Source of the DNA: an uncultured Paracoccaceae bacterium
Lineage (GTDB): Bacteria; Pseudomonadota; Alphaproteobacteria; Rhodobacterales; Rhodobacteraceae
Direction of reading: 5' to 3'
Length of the DNA stretch: 64,000 nucleotides
Assembly: GCA_938049225.1 (NCBI GenBank)
Contig: CALICM010000005.1
Coordinates: forward strand, 1 to 64,000
Shown: positions 19,956 through 31,018 of the stretch, in pieces
How positions within the stretch are numbered: the first letter of the stretch is position 1
Layout of the letters: every line of letters starts with the position of its first letter
Notes under the pieces: generated by a model
What the model was told of the DNA's origin: nothing
The model's database searches: none
The model's input: the letters and a program-made list of their open reading frames with translations, nothing else
Program-made: the position numbers and the translations under genes

Positions 19956-22424
19956 TCAGGTCCCCCTTGGCTTGGCCCGGCGGGTGGGGGCGGCGGCCGA
20001 AGGGTCTTCGGGCCAGGGATGACGGGGATAACGCCCGCGCATGTCCTTGCGCACATCACTATAGCTGCTGCGCCAAAACCCCGGCAGGTCCGAGGTGGTC
20101 TGCACCGGCTTCCCGCCTGGGGACAGCAAGGTGAGTTGCAAAGGCAGCCCCGCGACCCGCGGGTGCGCGGTCAGGCCAAACATTTCCTGCAGTCGGATTT
20201 CAATCGCGGGGGCAGCCCCCGCATAGTCGATCCGGACCCGTGTTCCGGTGGGCGCTGTGAAACGTTCCGGCGCTTGAGTGTTCAAAAGCCGCTCACCCTG
20301 AGGGCCCAGATGCGCCTTGAGCGCAGGCATCAAATCCATTGCGCGCAGATCCTCGAACCGGGTGATCCCGGGCAGGAACGGGGCCAGCCAATCGTCCAGG
20401 GCGGCCAGCAGAGCCTCTTCGGACAAATCCACGACGTCGCCGCCCGCCTGCCGCACCCAAGCTGCCCGGGCGCAAAGCGCGCGCGCGGCAGCTGTCCAAT
20501 TCAGGGCGATGACCCCCAGGTCGCGGACCCCGTCCAACAGTGCCGGGACCAGCGCATCGGGCGGTGCATTTGTCCAACGTCGCGACGCCAGAACCAGGGC
20601 CCCAAACCGCTCTTCTATCACCGCCTCGACCCGTCGATGACGCGCGGACCAATGGCAGAGGCGCTGGGTCTCGATCTTGTCGGGAAAGGCGTCCCGAACC
20701 TCGGCTTCGGTCAGGGGCAAGGCCGCACGGATTCGCGCCTCACGCCGCGCCCCATCCAGATCCACCGCCACCAGCAGCCGCGCGTTTGCCATCGGATCTT
20801 CGTCCGCCAGGATCGCCCCCGCACCGCCCGACAAGACATAGCGCGGCGCGCTTCCAGGCCTGCGCAAAGCAATCCGATCGGGGAACGCCTGTGCCGCCAT
20901 CAATCCTGGGCTCATCCCAGGTGTGCCCCGGGGCGCGAGCTTGCGCAACCGCTTGGCCACGTCACGCACCGCGCTGGCCGCTGCCCGATCCAGATCGCCG
21001 CCCTGCCCCTCCAGCGCGCGCAAGGCCAGGGTCAGATCCGCCCGCGCGGGACCGCGCAGCGGCGGCGGCCCCCCTTCGATCACAGCCGCGAGCGTCGCGG
21101 CCGCGGGCCCGGCCGCCAACAACATGCGCGCCAACCGCGGATGCACCGGCAAACGCGCCATCTCGCGCCCCAGATCGGTTAAGCGCCCCGAGGGATCCAG
21201 GGCGCCTAGCCTGGCCAGCAGGTCCCGTGCAGCGGCAAAGCCGCCCGCGTTTGGCGGCGTCACAAAGGCCAAACCGTTCGGCTCAGCCGCGCCCCAAACC
21301 GCCAGTTCCAAGGCCAATGGGACCAAATCGGCCACCTCAATCTCGGCCGGCGCAAATGCGCCCAGCGCCCCTTCCTCGCCTTTGCTCCACATCCGGTGAC
21401 ACACGCCGGGGGCCACCCGCCCCGCCCGGCCCCGGCGCTGTGCCGCCTCGGCGCGACTGACCCTTTCGGTGACCAAGCGCGACATGCCACGCGCTGGGTC
21501 ATGGCGCGCCCGCCGCGACCGTCCTGCGTCCACGACCACCCGTACCCCCGGCAATGTCAGCGAGGTCTCGGCAATCGCTGTTGCCAGCACCACGTGCCGC
21601 AGCCCCTGTGCAGCGGGGGCGAGGGCCGCCTGTTGCGCTTTGAACGGCAAACGCCCATGCAGCGGCAGGATATGCGCCCGCAACCCCTCGGGCCCGCCCA
21701 GGTTTGCATCTGTCAGCCGCGACATCACTTGCGCGATCTCGCCCGCACCCGGCAGAAACACCAAGATATCCCCCGGCACCTCGGCGGCCGCCCGGGTCAC
21801 CAGATCGGCCATCGCACCCAAAAATTTCGGGCCCCGCCCAAAGCCGGGCCCCAAGGGGCGATCCAACCAACGCGTCTCGACCTCAAAGGCCTGCCCCTCG
21901 GCGGTAATCACCGGCACATCGCCCATCAGCGCGGCCACCGGGCCCGCGTCCAAGGTCGCCGACATCACCAGCAGGGCCAGATCTGGCCGCAGGGCGCCGC
22001 GCACCTCGAGGCACAGCGCCAGGCCCAGATCCGCTTGCAGCGCCCGCTCGTGAAACTCATCGAAGATTACGCAGCCCACACCCGGCAGTTCGGGGTTCGA
22101 CTGCAGCATCCGTACCAGGATACCATCCGTCACCACTTCGATCTTACGCCCTGGGACCGCCGCCCCGCGCATCCGGTAGCCAACCGCCCCACCGGGGGTT
22201 TCACCCAATTGCTGTGCGAGACGCGCCGCCGCCGCACGGGCGGCGACCCGGCGCGGCTCGAGCATCAAAATCTTACCTTGGATACCCCCCGCATCCAGCA
22301 GCGCCAGTGGCACGCCGGTCGTCTTGCCCGCGCCGGGCGGCGCTTGCAGTACAGCCATTCCGGGATCGCACAGCGCCGCGATCACCTCCGCCAAAACCGC
22401 TTTAATGGGCAGAGGGTCTGCCAC
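19956..22424 (-). CDS. hrpB: ATP-dependent helicase HrpB
   Basis: APPGAGKTTGVPLALL Walker A, IFDEFHERALQADLGLAL DEFH box, C-terminal GLPLQLTLLSPGGKPVQTTSDLPGFWRSSYSDVRKDMRGRYPRHPWPEDP. Confidence 0.96.
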   Translation of the reverse strand: MADPLPIKAVLAEVIAALCDPGMAVLQAPPGAGKTTGVPLALLDAGGIQGKILMLEPRRVAARAAAARLAQQLGETPGGAVGYRMRGAAVPGRKIEVVTDGILVRMLQSNPELPGVGCVIFDEFHERALQADLGLALCLEVRGALRPDLALLVMSATLDAGPVAALMGDVPVITAEGQAFEVETRWLDRPLGPGFGRGPKFLGAMADLVTRAAAEVPGDILVFLPGAGEIAQVMSRLTDANLGGPEGLRAHILPLHGRLPFKAQQAALAPAAQGLRHVVLATAIAETSLTLPGVRVVVDAGRSRRARHDPARGMSRLVTERVSRAEAAQRRGRAGRVAPGVCHRMWSKGEEGALGAFAPAEIEVADLVPLALELAVWGAAEPNGLAFVTPPNAGGFAAARDLLARLGALDPSGRLTDLGREMARLPVHPRLARMLLAAGPAAATLAAVIEGGPPPLRGPARADLTLALRALEGQGGDLDRAAASAVRDVAKRLRKLAPRGTPGMSPGLMAAQAFPDRIALRRPGSAPRYVLSGGAGAILADEDPMANARLLVAVDLDGARREARIRAALPLTEAEVRDAFPDKIETQRLCHWSARHRRVEAVIEERFGALVLASRRWTNAPPDALVPALLDGVRDLGVIALNWTAAARALCARAAWVRQAGGDVVDLSEEALLAALDDWLAPFLPGITRFEDLRAMDLMPALKAHLGPQGERLLNTQAPERFTAPTGTRVRIDYAGAAPAIEIRLQEMFGLTAHPRVAGLPLQLTLLSPGGKPVQTTSDLPGFWRSSYSDVRKDMRGRYPRHPWPEDPSAAAPTRRAKPRGT

Positions 22425-22429
22425 GCGCC

Positions 22430-24079
22430 TTATGCCCCCAACAGCGCCCGGGCCGCCGAGCGGGCTTGATCGGTGATGACATCCCCGGCCAGCATGCGCG
22501 CGATCTCGTCGACGCGGGCAACGGCATCAAGCGGCGCCACATGGGTACGCGTCCGCGCGCCCTCGACCGCTTTGGCAACCTGAAAATGGTGCGCACCCAA
22601 AGCGGCCACTTGCGGCGAATGCGTGACCACAAGAACCTGCGCACCGCTTGCCACCTGTGCCAACCGCCGCCCGACGGCATCGGCCGTCGCGCCGCCGACA
22701 CCGCGATCGATCTCGTCAAAGATCATCGTCAGGCCGCTGGCCCGGCCGGTCAAACACACCTTCAGCGCCAACAGAAACCGCGACAGCTCGCCGCCCGAGG
22801 CGATCCGCCCCAATGGCCCTGCCGGGGCGCCGGGATTGGTGGCCACCGTGAAGGTCACCGCGTCCCGCCCCTCGGGACCCGGCTCGGCATCCGTGACGCG
22901 GGTTTCGAACACGGCCCGCTCAAGTTTCAACGGCGCGAGTTCCCGCGCCATCGCCTGGTCCAGGCGTTTAGCCGACGAACGTCGCGCGGCGGTCAATGCA
23001 CTGGCAGCCGTATCGAAAGCCGCTTCCGCGTCACGCTCGACCTGTGTCAGCCGCGCGACCTCGGCATCGCCACCATCGATCGCAGCCAACCGCTTGGACA
23101 AATCCCCCGCCAGATCCGCTAGTTCGTCAGGCTGCACCGAATGCTTTCGGGCCAATGCGCGGATCGCGAACAGACGCTCCTCAAGATGTTCCAGGGCCAT
23201 CGGATCCGCATCCAGATTTCGCAAAACCTCCTCGGTCGCGGCTTGCGCTTCGCCCAGTTCGATCATCGCCCGGCCCAAGGCCGCCAGCGGCGCCTCCAAC
23301 GCGCCTTCGGCCCGGTCGGCGACGACCTCAAGCCAGCGCATGGCCTCGGCCAATCGGCCCTCGGCCCCTTCGCCCCCCATGACCTGCACCGCGCGCGCCA
23401 CATCATCGCGGATCTTCTCGGCCATCTGCATCTGTCGCCGTTGGGTGTCCAACCGGGCATCTTCGCCAGGCTTTGGCGTCAGGATTGTCAGTTCGTCCAC
23501 CGCATGGCGCAAAAACTCGGTGTCGCGCGCGGCTTCGGCCAGCAGCGTCTCGGCCTCGGCCCTTGCTTTGCGCGCCGCGGACAGGTCGCGCCAAGCCTGC
23601 TGAGTGGCCGACCGCCCCGCCCCCATAGCACCGAACTCGTCCAGCAACGCCCGATGGGCTTTGCTGTCGAGCAACCCCCGGTCGTCCTGCTGCCCGTGTA
23701 ATTCCACCAATGTCGCCGACAGGGCCCGCAGCACCTCGCCCGAGGCGCGCCGGTCGTTCACAAACCCCCGCTTGCGCCCATCTGCGCTGTTGATCCGCCG
23801 CAACACCAATTGGTCCTCGACCGGCAAACCCGCCTCGGCCAGCACGTCCAAAGCACTATGGCCGGGTGCCAGCTCAAACACCGCCGTTACCTCGCCCTCG
23901 GACGCCCCCTGCCGCACGATATCCGCGCGGCCGCGCCAGCCCAGCACGAACCCCAAACTGTCCAACAAAATGGATTTACCCGCCCCCGTTTCGCCCGTGA
24001 GGACGTTCAGGCCGGGGTGAAACTCCAGATCCAACGCCTCGATCAAAAGAACGTCGCGAATACTCAGATCCGTCAGCAC
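22430..24079 (-). CDS. recN: DNA repair protein RecN
   Basis: LNVLTGETGAGKSILLDSLGFVLG and LIFDEIDRGVGGATADAVGRRLAQVASGAQVLVVTHSPQVAALG. Confidence 0.97.
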   Translation of the reverse strand: MLTDLSIRDVLLIEALDLEFHPGLNVLTGETGAGKSILLDSLGFVLGWRGRADIVRQGASEGEVTAVFELAPGHSALDVLAEAGLPVEDQLVLRRINSADGRKRGFVNDRRASGEVLRALSATLVELHGQQDDRGLLDSKAHRALLDEFGAMGAGRSATQQAWRDLSAARKARAEAETLLAEAARDTEFLRHAVDELTILTPKPGEDARLDTQRRQMQMAEKIRDDVARAVQVMGGEGAEGRLAEAMRWLEVVADRAEGALEAPLAALGRAMIELGEAQAATEEVLRNLDADPMALEHLEERLFAIRALARKHSVQPDELADLAGDLSKRLAAIDGGDAEVARLTQVERDAEAAFDTAASALTAARRSSAKRLDQAMARELAPLKLERAVFETRVTDAEPGPEGRDAVTFTVATNPGAPAGPLGRIASGGELSRFLLALKVCLTGRASGLTMIFDEIDRGVGGATADAVGRRLAQVASGAQVLVVTHSPQVAALGAHHFQVAKAVEGARTRTHVAPLDAVARVDEIARMLAGDVITDQARSAARALLGA

Positions 24080-24097
24080 GTCAGCCGCGCCTGTGGC

Positions 24098-24916
24098 TCA
24101 CAACCACTTGCCCTGGATCACTTGCCGGTAAATGCGGTTCAACCAGCCACCCCCGGTGTTGCGCGCTTCTAGCCCTTGTTGGGTGAGCAGCGCATAGCTG
24201 TCTTCGTACCACTCGGTCCCCTGATAATTGTAACCCAGAATGGCCCCGGCAGTCTGCGCATCATCCGTAAGCCCCAGCGAGAGGTAACTTTCCACCAAGC
24301 GGTGCAATGCTTCGGGCGTGTGCTGCGAGGTCTGGAACTCTTGCACCACCGCGCGGAACCGATTGATCGCCGCAGGGTAATGCCCGCGCTTAAGGTAATA
24401 GCGCCCGATCTCCATCTCTTTGCCGGCCAGATGGTCCAGCGCCAGATCGAACTTCAGTTCCGCTGATTTGGTATATTGGCTGTCGGGATAACGCTCGATC
24501 GTTTCGCGCAGTGCTTGCAACGCGTCAAACGTCACACTTTGGTCCCGGCCCACATCGACGATCTGGTCGTAATAGCTGAGCGCGATCAGGTACTGTGCAT
24601 AGGCCGCGTCCTGATCCGCCGGATAAAAATCGAGGTAGCGCTCAGCAGCCGCGCGCGAGCGGTCGAACAGGTTTGCATCGTAGTACGCGAAGGCGGACAT
24701 GATGACCGACCGTTTCGCCCACTCAGAATAGGGATAGAGCCGCTCGACTTCGTCAAACAGTCCGGCCGCGCGGAGCGAAGCCCCTTTATCCAACTCCCGC
24801 TCGGCGGAAAGGAACAGATCCTGGGCCGAGCGGCTTTCGACCTCAACTTCACCCTCGCCGCGACCACAGGCGGTCAGACCAAGCATGCAAATCAGTACGA
24901 TTCCCAGACGGCGCAT
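24098..24916 (-). CDS. bamD: Outer membrane protein assembly factor BamD
   Basis: Lipobox MRRLGIVLICMLGLTACG plus TPR pattern typical of BamD. Confidence 0.94.
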   Translation of the reverse strand: MRRLGIVLICMLGLTACGRGEGEVEVESRSAQDLFLSAERELDKGASLRAAGLFDEVERLYPYSEWAKRSVIMSAFAYYDANLFDRSRAAAERYLDFYPADQDAAYAQYLIALSYYDQIVDVGRDQSVTFDALQALRETIERYPDSQYTKSAELKFDLALDHLAGKEMEIGRYYLKRGHYPAAINRFRAVVQEFQTSQHTPEALHRLVESYLSLGLTDDAQTAGAILGYNYQGTEWYEDSYALLTQQGLEARNTGGGWLNRIYRQVIQGKWL

Positions 24917-25023
24917 GACGTCCCTCTTTTCACATATACTCAATACTAGGTGATCTAGCACATCTGTGAAACCGGGAAAAAGGGGACGTGGGGTCAAAAG
25001 ACCGGCGCCCTGAAGGCAGTGTG

Positions 25024-25944
25024 TCAGCCCACCGCCGCCAGATCAGCCTCGACCAGACCAAAGCCAGGCAAACGCCGGGCTTGATCGTCGTCACACACCA
25101 CCAACTCGACCGCCCCAGGGGTGGCAAACAGCTTGCGCAAGAGTTGGTTCGTGGGCCCGTGCCCGGCCCGCAAACCAGTATAGGCCCCGAGGATCGGCGC
25201 ACCCGCCAGAGCCAAATCGCCCAAGGCGTCCAGCATCTTATGGCGCACACATTCGTCCGCCCTGCGAAAGCCCTCAGGGTTCAGCACGTCGTCGCCATCG
25301 ACAACGACCGCATTGTCCAGCGTGCCACCCAACGCCAGGCCGCGCGATTGCATATAATCCACCTCGGCCCGGCGGCAGAAGGTCCGGCAGTCGCTCAACT
25401 CACGGACGAAACAGCCATTTGCCATGTCCAGTTTGCGCATTTGACGGCCAATCGCAGCATCGGGGAAGTCGATCTCGAAGGCGATCGTAATGCCGTCACA
25501 GGGTTCGATCCGTGCGGTGGCATCGCCCACGGTAATCTCGACCGGCTTGACCACGCGCCAAACCGCAACCGGCGTATCCGTCTCGTACAATCCCGCCGCC
25601 GTGATATCCCGCACGAAACGCCGCGCGCTGCCATCCATGATCGGCACTTCGGGCCCGTCGATGTCGATCAGCACATTGTGCAAACCACAGCCAGCAATCG
25701 CAGCCATCAGATGCTCAACGGTCGACACGGTCACGCCCGCCGCATTCGACAGTGTGGTATTCAGCATCGTATCGGCAACGTTTTTAAAGGTTGCTGGGAC
25801 AAAAGCATCCCGATCCGTCACGTCGACCCGGCGAAAACGAATACCATGATTTGCCGCCGCGGGGCGCAAAGTGATGCGTGCCGGCCGGCCCGAATGCAAT
25901 CCTGTGCCGACGAATTGCACGTCGCGTTTCAAAGTCGTCTGCAC
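25024..25944 (-). CDS. lpxC: UDP-3-O-acyl-N-acetylglucosamine deacetylase
   Basis: VQTTLKRDVQFVGTGLHSGRPARITLRPA; VSTVEHLMAAIAGCGLHNVLIDIDGPEVPIMDGSA; GTG start after AAGGAGGGG. Confidence 0.96.
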   Translation of the reverse strand: MQTTLKRDVQFVGTGLHSGRPARITLRPAAANHGIRFRRVDVTDRDAFVPATFKNVADTMLNTTLSNAAGVTVSTVEHLMAAIAGCGLHNVLIDIDGPEVPIMDGSARRFVRDITAAGLYETDTPVAVWRVVKPVEITVGDATARIEPCDGITIAFEIDFPDAAIGRQMRKLDMANGCFVRELSDCRTFCRRAEVDYMQSRGLALGGTLDNAVVVDGDDVLNPEGFRRADECVRHKMLDALGDLALAGAPILGAYTGLRAGHGPTNQLLRKLFATPGAVELVVCDDDQARRLPGFGLVEADLAAVG

Positions 25945-26177
25945 GAGCCCCTCCTTCAGATCAGCCGCCAGCCCTTGACCGGTTGCGATCTGGCTGAAAT
26001 TTGACGCGCTGCACCAAACATCGAAATTTAGAGAAAAATACGCTTTGGGGGCCCAGTTATTCAACACAAAGATTATGTCACATTACTACAAGAGTAACAT
26101 AAGTCGCTGATTAACCATAAAATTTGAGCGCCCGAATCGGACGCCCTGTTCACGATAAGCGGAGCACCGCTTGAACG

Positions 26178-27674
26178 TCAGTTTGCCTGACGTCTGAGGA
26201 AAGCTGGGATCTCGTGACGGTCCCGCTCGTCATTTTGGCCGTTTTCCGCCGCTGTCAGGGGTGGGGATTGCCGCGGTGCGGCATCACGCTCGTCCCTGTG
26301 GCCCTGTCCGGTCATCCGGTGGATCAGACTGTTGATCGCAAATCGCGAGCCCTCCTCCACTGCCTGGGGCCGCGTCGGGCGCGGCGCAGGCGCTTGGGTT
26401 TCCGGCACGCGGTTCACCGCCGCCTGCAATCGGGCCAAGGCCTCGGGCGTGGGATCGCCGGGTTGACGCGGCTCGGCAGCACCTTCGGGCGCTTCAACCG
26501 ATTGATGTGCGACCGGCAACTCAGGCTGGGTGGGCTGCGGAACAACAGCGGGTGCCTCGGGCACTGTTTCACGCACGGCCTGAACATCAGCAAAACTGCG
26601 CGCCGCGATCTGTGGTTCAGGCGCGGCCTCGGGGGCAGCCTCGACCACCTTGGGCGCGGGGGCGGGCTCGGTACGGGTCTGCTCGACCGGCGGCTGGGAT
26701 TGCCCCTCCTGCAAATCAATGCCCGTGGCCACGACCGACACACGCATCCGGCCGCTCATCTCGGGATCCAGGGTGGAGCCGACAATGATGTTCGCCTCGG
26801 GATCCACCTCGCCACGGATCCGGTTCGCCGCCTCGTCCAACTCGAACAGTGTCAGATCGGGGCCACCGGTCACGTTGATCAAGACGCCCTGCGCGCCTTT
26901 CAGGCTGATCTCGTCCAGCAGCGGGTTGGCGATGGCCTTTTCGGCGGCATGCACCGCGCGATCCTCGCCTTCGGCCTCGCCGGTGCCCATCATCGCCTTA
27001 CCCATCTCGTCCATGACCGAGCGGATGTCGGCAAAGTCCAGATTGATGATCCCGGGCCGCACCATCAGGTCGGTCACACCTTTGACGCCCTGGTAGAGCA
27101 CGTCGTCCGCTAGGCTGAACGCCTCGGTAAATGTCGTTTTCTCGTTCGCCAGACGGAATAGGTTCTGGTTGGGGATCACGATCAGCGTGTCAACCACGCG
27201 CTGCAACTCGGCCACGCCTTCCTCGGCTTGGCGCATCCGGCGCCCACCTTCGAACTGAAACGGCTTGGTCACAACGCCAACGGTTAGCACGCCCATCTCG
27301 CGGGCCGCCCTTGCGATGATCGGCGCAGCACCCGTCCCGGTACCGCCACCCATTCCAGCGGTAATAAAGCACATATGAGCGCCGGCCAATTGATCCACAA
27401 TCGCCTCGATCGACTCTTCAGCGGCAGCCGAGCCAACGTCGGGGCGCGCGCCAGCGCCCAAACCTTGGGTCACCTGCACACCAAGCTGCAGCTTTTGCAC
27501 CGCTTGGTTTTGCGCCAGGGCTTGCGCGTCCGTGTTCGCCACCACGAACTCGGCCCCCTCAAGGTTTTTTTCGATCATGTTGTTCACGGCGTTTCCGCCA
27601 GCGCCACCCACACCGAACACAGTGATACGTGGACGCAGATCATGCTTCTCGGGCATGCTGAGAGTCAAAGCCAT
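26178..27674 (-). CDS. ftsZ: Cell division protein FtsZ
   Basis: [18 protein letters not shown] and [31 protein letters not shown]. Confidence 0.98.
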   Translation of the reverse strand: MALTLSMPEKHDLRPRITVFGVGGAGGNAVNNMIEKNLEGAEFVVANTDAQALAQNQAVQKLQLGVQVTQGLGAGARPDVGSAAAEESIEAIVDQLAGAHMCFITAGMGGGTGTGAAPIIARAAREMGVLTVGVVTKPFQFEGGRRMRQAEEGVAELQRVVDTLIVIPNQNLFRLANEKTTFTEAFSLADDVLYQGVKGVTDLMVRPGIINLDFADIRSVMDEMGKAMMGTGEAEGEDRAVHAAEKAIANPLLDEISLKGAQGVLINVTGGPDLTLFELDEAANRIRGEVDPEANIIVGSTLDPEMSGRMRVSVVATGIDLQEGQSQPPVEQTRTEPAPAPKVVEAAPEAAPEPQIAARSFADVQAVRETVPEAPAVVPQPTQPELPVAHQSVEAPEGAAEPRQPGDPTPEALARLQAAVNRVPETQAPAPRPTRPQAVEEGSRFAINSLIHRMTGQGHRDERDAAPRQSPPLTAAENGQNDERDRHEIPAFLRRQAN

Positions 27675-27815
27675 TTTTATACCGCCTGTAATAGTGACCG
27701 CTTGATTAACCTACGGTTCTTTGCCGTTTCTGCTGATTCGCAAGGTAGCTCATCCGCCCGCTTACGTCACGGATTTTGTGCTGTTTATGGCACAGAACCG
27801 CTTATTTTGTGCCTG

Positions 27816-29156
27816 TCACCAGTTCTCGCGAAACCACTTCAGCGCCCGGCGCACCCGGCGCGCGCCGATCAAATCGCTGGGCATCTCGAAATCCCAACAC
27901 TCGTCCTGGGGGTGACTGGCATGCAACGCCAAACCGACGGCCGCCGCGAACGCGGGCCCTGTTGCGGCCTGCGGAAGGCCCTGGACGCGCAACGGTTTGC
28001 CGATCCGAACCTGTCGCCCCAAAATCCGCTGCGCCAGGCTCTCTAACCCCGGCACTTGCGCGGAGCCACCAGTAAGCACCACCCGCTGCCCGGGCAGATA
28101 CTCAAACCCCGATGCGTCCAGGCGATCCCGCACCTCCTCAAGGATCTCCTCCATCCGGGGTCGCATCACGCCGATCAACTCGGACCGGCTGACCTGTCGA
28201 CGATCCTCGACCCGCTCGTGCATGGCAGCATGCGGCGAGGGGATTTCGATCAAGTCCCGATCATCCATCCCCGTGGCCATGACCCCGCCATGCACCGTCT
28301 TGATCCGCTCGGCCACCGACATCGACACCTGCAAGCCCTGGCAGATATCAGACGACAAATGATGCCCCCCCAAAGGCACCGCGTCCGCGTAAATCATATG
28401 CCGCTTGGCAAAGATCGAGATGCCGCTGGTCCCACCGCCCAGGTCGATACAAGCAGCACCCAATTCCTGCTCATCCTCGACCAAGGCCGCGATCCCACTG
28501 GCATAAGACGAAACGGTCAGCCCCGCCAGCTCAAGGTCACACCGCCGGATACAATGGAGCAAGTTGTGTACCGGGGCCGCATCGACCGTCAGCAGATGCA
28601 TATCGACGGACAGTCGACCGCCGATCTGGCCCCGCGGATCGTTCAAACCCGTGCGCCCATCCAAGGTGAAGTTCACCGGCATTGCATGCAGCGCCTCGCG
28701 CTCGGCGCCGTAATCCGGCACATCGCAAGCGGCCAGCACATGGCCGACGTCCTGCTCGGACACCTCACCGTATTCCACCCGCACATCGCCACTCATCCCG
28801 TAAGAGCGGGGCAGACCGCCACCGAAACACGCAATCACATGGTCGACCCGCACATCGGCCATCTTTTGCGCCGCTTGCACAGCGGTGCGGATCGCCCGCT
28901 CGGTCTCATCCATCGCGGCGATCTCGCCCGTTCGCACCCCACGCGATCGGGTGGTCGCGGCCCCGATCACCCGAAACGCGCCATGGGTCAGGCCGCGTTT
29001 GGGCAAACTGCCCTCGCCCTCGCGCCCCGGCGCGAACTGTAGGACCAGGCAGCTGATCTTGCTGGTGCCGATATCCAAAACAGCCACCACACCTCGCCTG
29101 AGCGCCGCCTCGCGCCGGGCCCGCATCGCGCGCTGCGCTTCGAACACATGGCTCAT
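27816..29156 (-). CDS. ftsA: Cell division protein FtsA
   Basis: VVAVLDIGTSKISCLV; DLGGGTSGISIFAKRHMIYADAVPLGGHHLSSDICQGL; VVLTGGSAQVPGLESLAQRIL. Confidence 0.96.
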   Translation of the reverse strand: MSHVFEAQRAMRARREAALRRGVVAVLDIGTSKISCLVLQFAPGREGEGSLPKRGLTHGAFRVIGAATTRSRGVRTGEIAAMDETERAIRTAVQAAQKMADVRVDHVIACFGGGLPRSYGMSGDVRVEYGEVSEQDVGHVLAACDVPDYGAEREALHAMPVNFTLDGRTGLNDPRGQIGGRLSVDMHLLTVDAAPVHNLLHCIRRCDLELAGLTVSSYASGIAALVEDEQELGAACIDLGGGTSGISIFAKRHMIYADAVPLGGHHLSSDICQGLQVSMSVAERIKTVHGGVMATGMDDRDLIEIPSPHAAMHERVEDRRQVSRSELIGVMRPRMEEILEEVRDRLDASGFEYLPGQRVVLTGGSAQVPGLESLAQRILGRQVRIGKPLRVQGLPQAATGPAFAAAVGLALHASHPQDECWDFEMPSDLIGARRVRRALKWFRENW

Positions 29157-30025
29157 GTGTCTTCTTCTCCGATTAGTCCGCGCGCACGGCGCAACTGGTA
29201 AAGAGCATCCGCGCTCAGGCGTAGGATCGGCCGACGGCCATCGCGCATGTCGACCGCAACCAGATCGCGCGACAAGATATCGTCGGCATCATGCAGCGCC
29301 ATGACCCGGGCCAGCGCCTCGGCCGCGCCCACCTCGGGCAGCAAAATGCGCGGGCCGTCTTGCAACGCGATCGTCCAGCGCCGTGCGCCCACCCTACGCA
29401 AAGCGCGGATGTCCCCCGCGATCGGCTGCGCCAAATCCAGCAGCACCAGCGCTTCGGCCACCGCCTTGTTCGCCCCCTCGCCCACCAGGATAGGCAAATC
29501 GGGCCGCACGGCCCTGTTGGGGATCACGCCAAGGCGCATCCCCTCGGCATCGATCAGTTTTAGACCCTCGGCACTGCGCCACAGCACTTTCGGCTCGCGT
29601 TCGGTGACCGAGATCTTGAGCAGCCCACCGCCCTCAATCCGGACATGGGCCGCCGCCACCGCCTCGATCGCCGTGATTTTTTCATGCAGCAGCGAAAGGT
29701 CCAGATCCATCGAACTGACTGGCAGCGACAGATCCATATTGTCTTTTAGCGCCGTCGCCATGTCGGGGCTCATGTCGTCCAGGACGATATTGGTAACCAT
29801 CAAGCCGGGATGCGAGGCAACCTGCTGACGCAAAGCCGCCGTCTGCGCCTTGGACCACGCCTGTACATCCGGGTTCAAGGCGATGCTCAAAACCAGGCCG
29901 AGAAGCGCGCCCAAAGGCAAACCGATGCGGACCAAATTTCGGATGGCGGGGGTGAGCCACAGGCGCTGAAGCCTGTACTTCACCCGGCTGGGCGCGGGGT
30001 CACGCCGAACCTTTACCGGAAGCAC
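29153..30025 (-). CDS. ftsQ: Cell division protein FtsQ
   Basis: Single TM then POTRA/FtsQ-like domain; position between ddl and ftsA; GTG start inferred. Confidence 0.9.
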   Translation of the reverse strand: MLPVKVRRDPAPSRVKYRLQRLWLTPAIRNLVRIGLPLGALLGLVLSIALNPDVQAWSKAQTAALRQQVASHPGLMVTNIVLDDMSPDMATALKDNMDLSLPVSSMDLDLSLLHEKITAIEAVAAAHVRIEGGGLLKISVTEREPKVLWRSAEGLKLIDAEGMRLGVIPNRAVRPDLPILVGEGANKAVAEALVLLDLAQPIAGDIRALRRVGARRWTIALQDGPRILLPEVGAAEALARVMALHDADDILSRDLVAVDMRDGRRPILRLSADALYQLRRARGLIGEEDT

Positions 30026-30927
30026 GAAGCATCCTCCACCATCCAGGAGACAAGCTGCCCAAAGGGTATTCCGCAATGGGCAGCTTGTTCCGGTGCCAGG
30101 GAGGTGGGGGTCATCCCTGGCTGTGTGTTGGTTTCTAGCAAGAAGAGACCGTTTATCCCCCTGCTTTCGTCCCAACGCAGATCTGTGCGCGATACGCCCC
30201 GACAACCCAGAGCATTGTGCGCACGTAGTGCAAAATCGAGGCAGGCGTCGAAAATCTCTCCCGGCACGTTTGCCGGAACCACGTGACGCGACCCGCCTTC
30301 AGCATACTTTGCCTGATAATCGTACCAACCGTTGGTTAATATATCGGTAACGCTGAGCGCCCTGTCGCCCATGACTGTAACAGACAACTCACGTCCCGGA
30401 ATAAACGCCTCGGCCATCACAACCTCTGGCATGTCCGGGTTCAAATTTGCGGGCCCGTTGGCCCCTTCAGGCACGATGTAGACCCCCACCGAGCTGCCCT
30501 CGTTATAGGGCTTCACCACATAGGGTGGCGGCATCGGGTGATTCGCACGCGCCTGATCGGCGCTCACCAACTCGTGACGCACCACCGGCAAACCGTGGGC
30601 GGCATAGATCTCTTTGGTGCGGACCTTGTCCATCGCCAGGGCCGAGGCCATGACCCCGGAGTGGGTATAGGGAATACGCAGCCATTCCAGGATGCCCTGC
30701 ATGCAGCCATCCTCGCCCCAGCGGCCGTGCAAGGCATTGAACACAACATCCGGGGCGGCGGCGGTGAGCTTTGCAAACAGGTCTTCGCCCGCGTCGATCT
30801 CGACAACGTCAAAGCCTTCGGTCCGCAAAGCAGCCGCACATTCGCGTCCCGTGACAAGCGAGACGTCGCGCTCGGCGGAAGGCCCGCCCTTTAGCACTGC
30901 AATGCGGGTGTGTGTCCTGCTCGACAT
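30013..30927 (-). CDS. ddl: D-alanine--D-alanine ligase
   Basis: VLKGGPSAERDVSLVTGRECAAAL; PYVVKPYNEGSSVGVYIV; LLETNTQPGMTPTSLAPEQA. Confidence 0.97.
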   Translation of the reverse strand: MSSRTHTRIAVLKGGPSAERDVSLVTGRECAAALRTEGFDVVEIDAGEDLFAKLTAAAPDVVFNALHGRWGEDGCMQGILEWLRIPYTHSGVMASALAMDKVRTKEIYAAHGLPVVRHELVSADQARANHPMPPPYVVKPYNEGSSVGVYIVPEGANGPANLNPDMPEVVMAEAFIPGRELSVTVMGDRALSVTDILTNGWYDYQAKYAEGGSRHVVPANVPGEIFDACLDFALRAHNALGCRGVSRTDLRWDESRGINGLFLLETNTQPGMTPTSLAPEQAAHCGIPFGQLVSWMVEDASCFR

Positions 30928-31018
30928 AACCCGCCTCGGTCTTTGCCCTGGGGTTTCGGCTTCTGCTGGCCGCCCTCAGGGTCGTTTTATGGTCATGCTG
31001 TCAGCCCACCACCCCTTG

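Noticed and set aside
20019-22469. Several long plus-strand ORFs opposite hrpB (387, 306 and 357 aa)
   Set aside because: Low-complexity Arg/Pro-rich shadow translations; hrpB on the minus strand explains the region.
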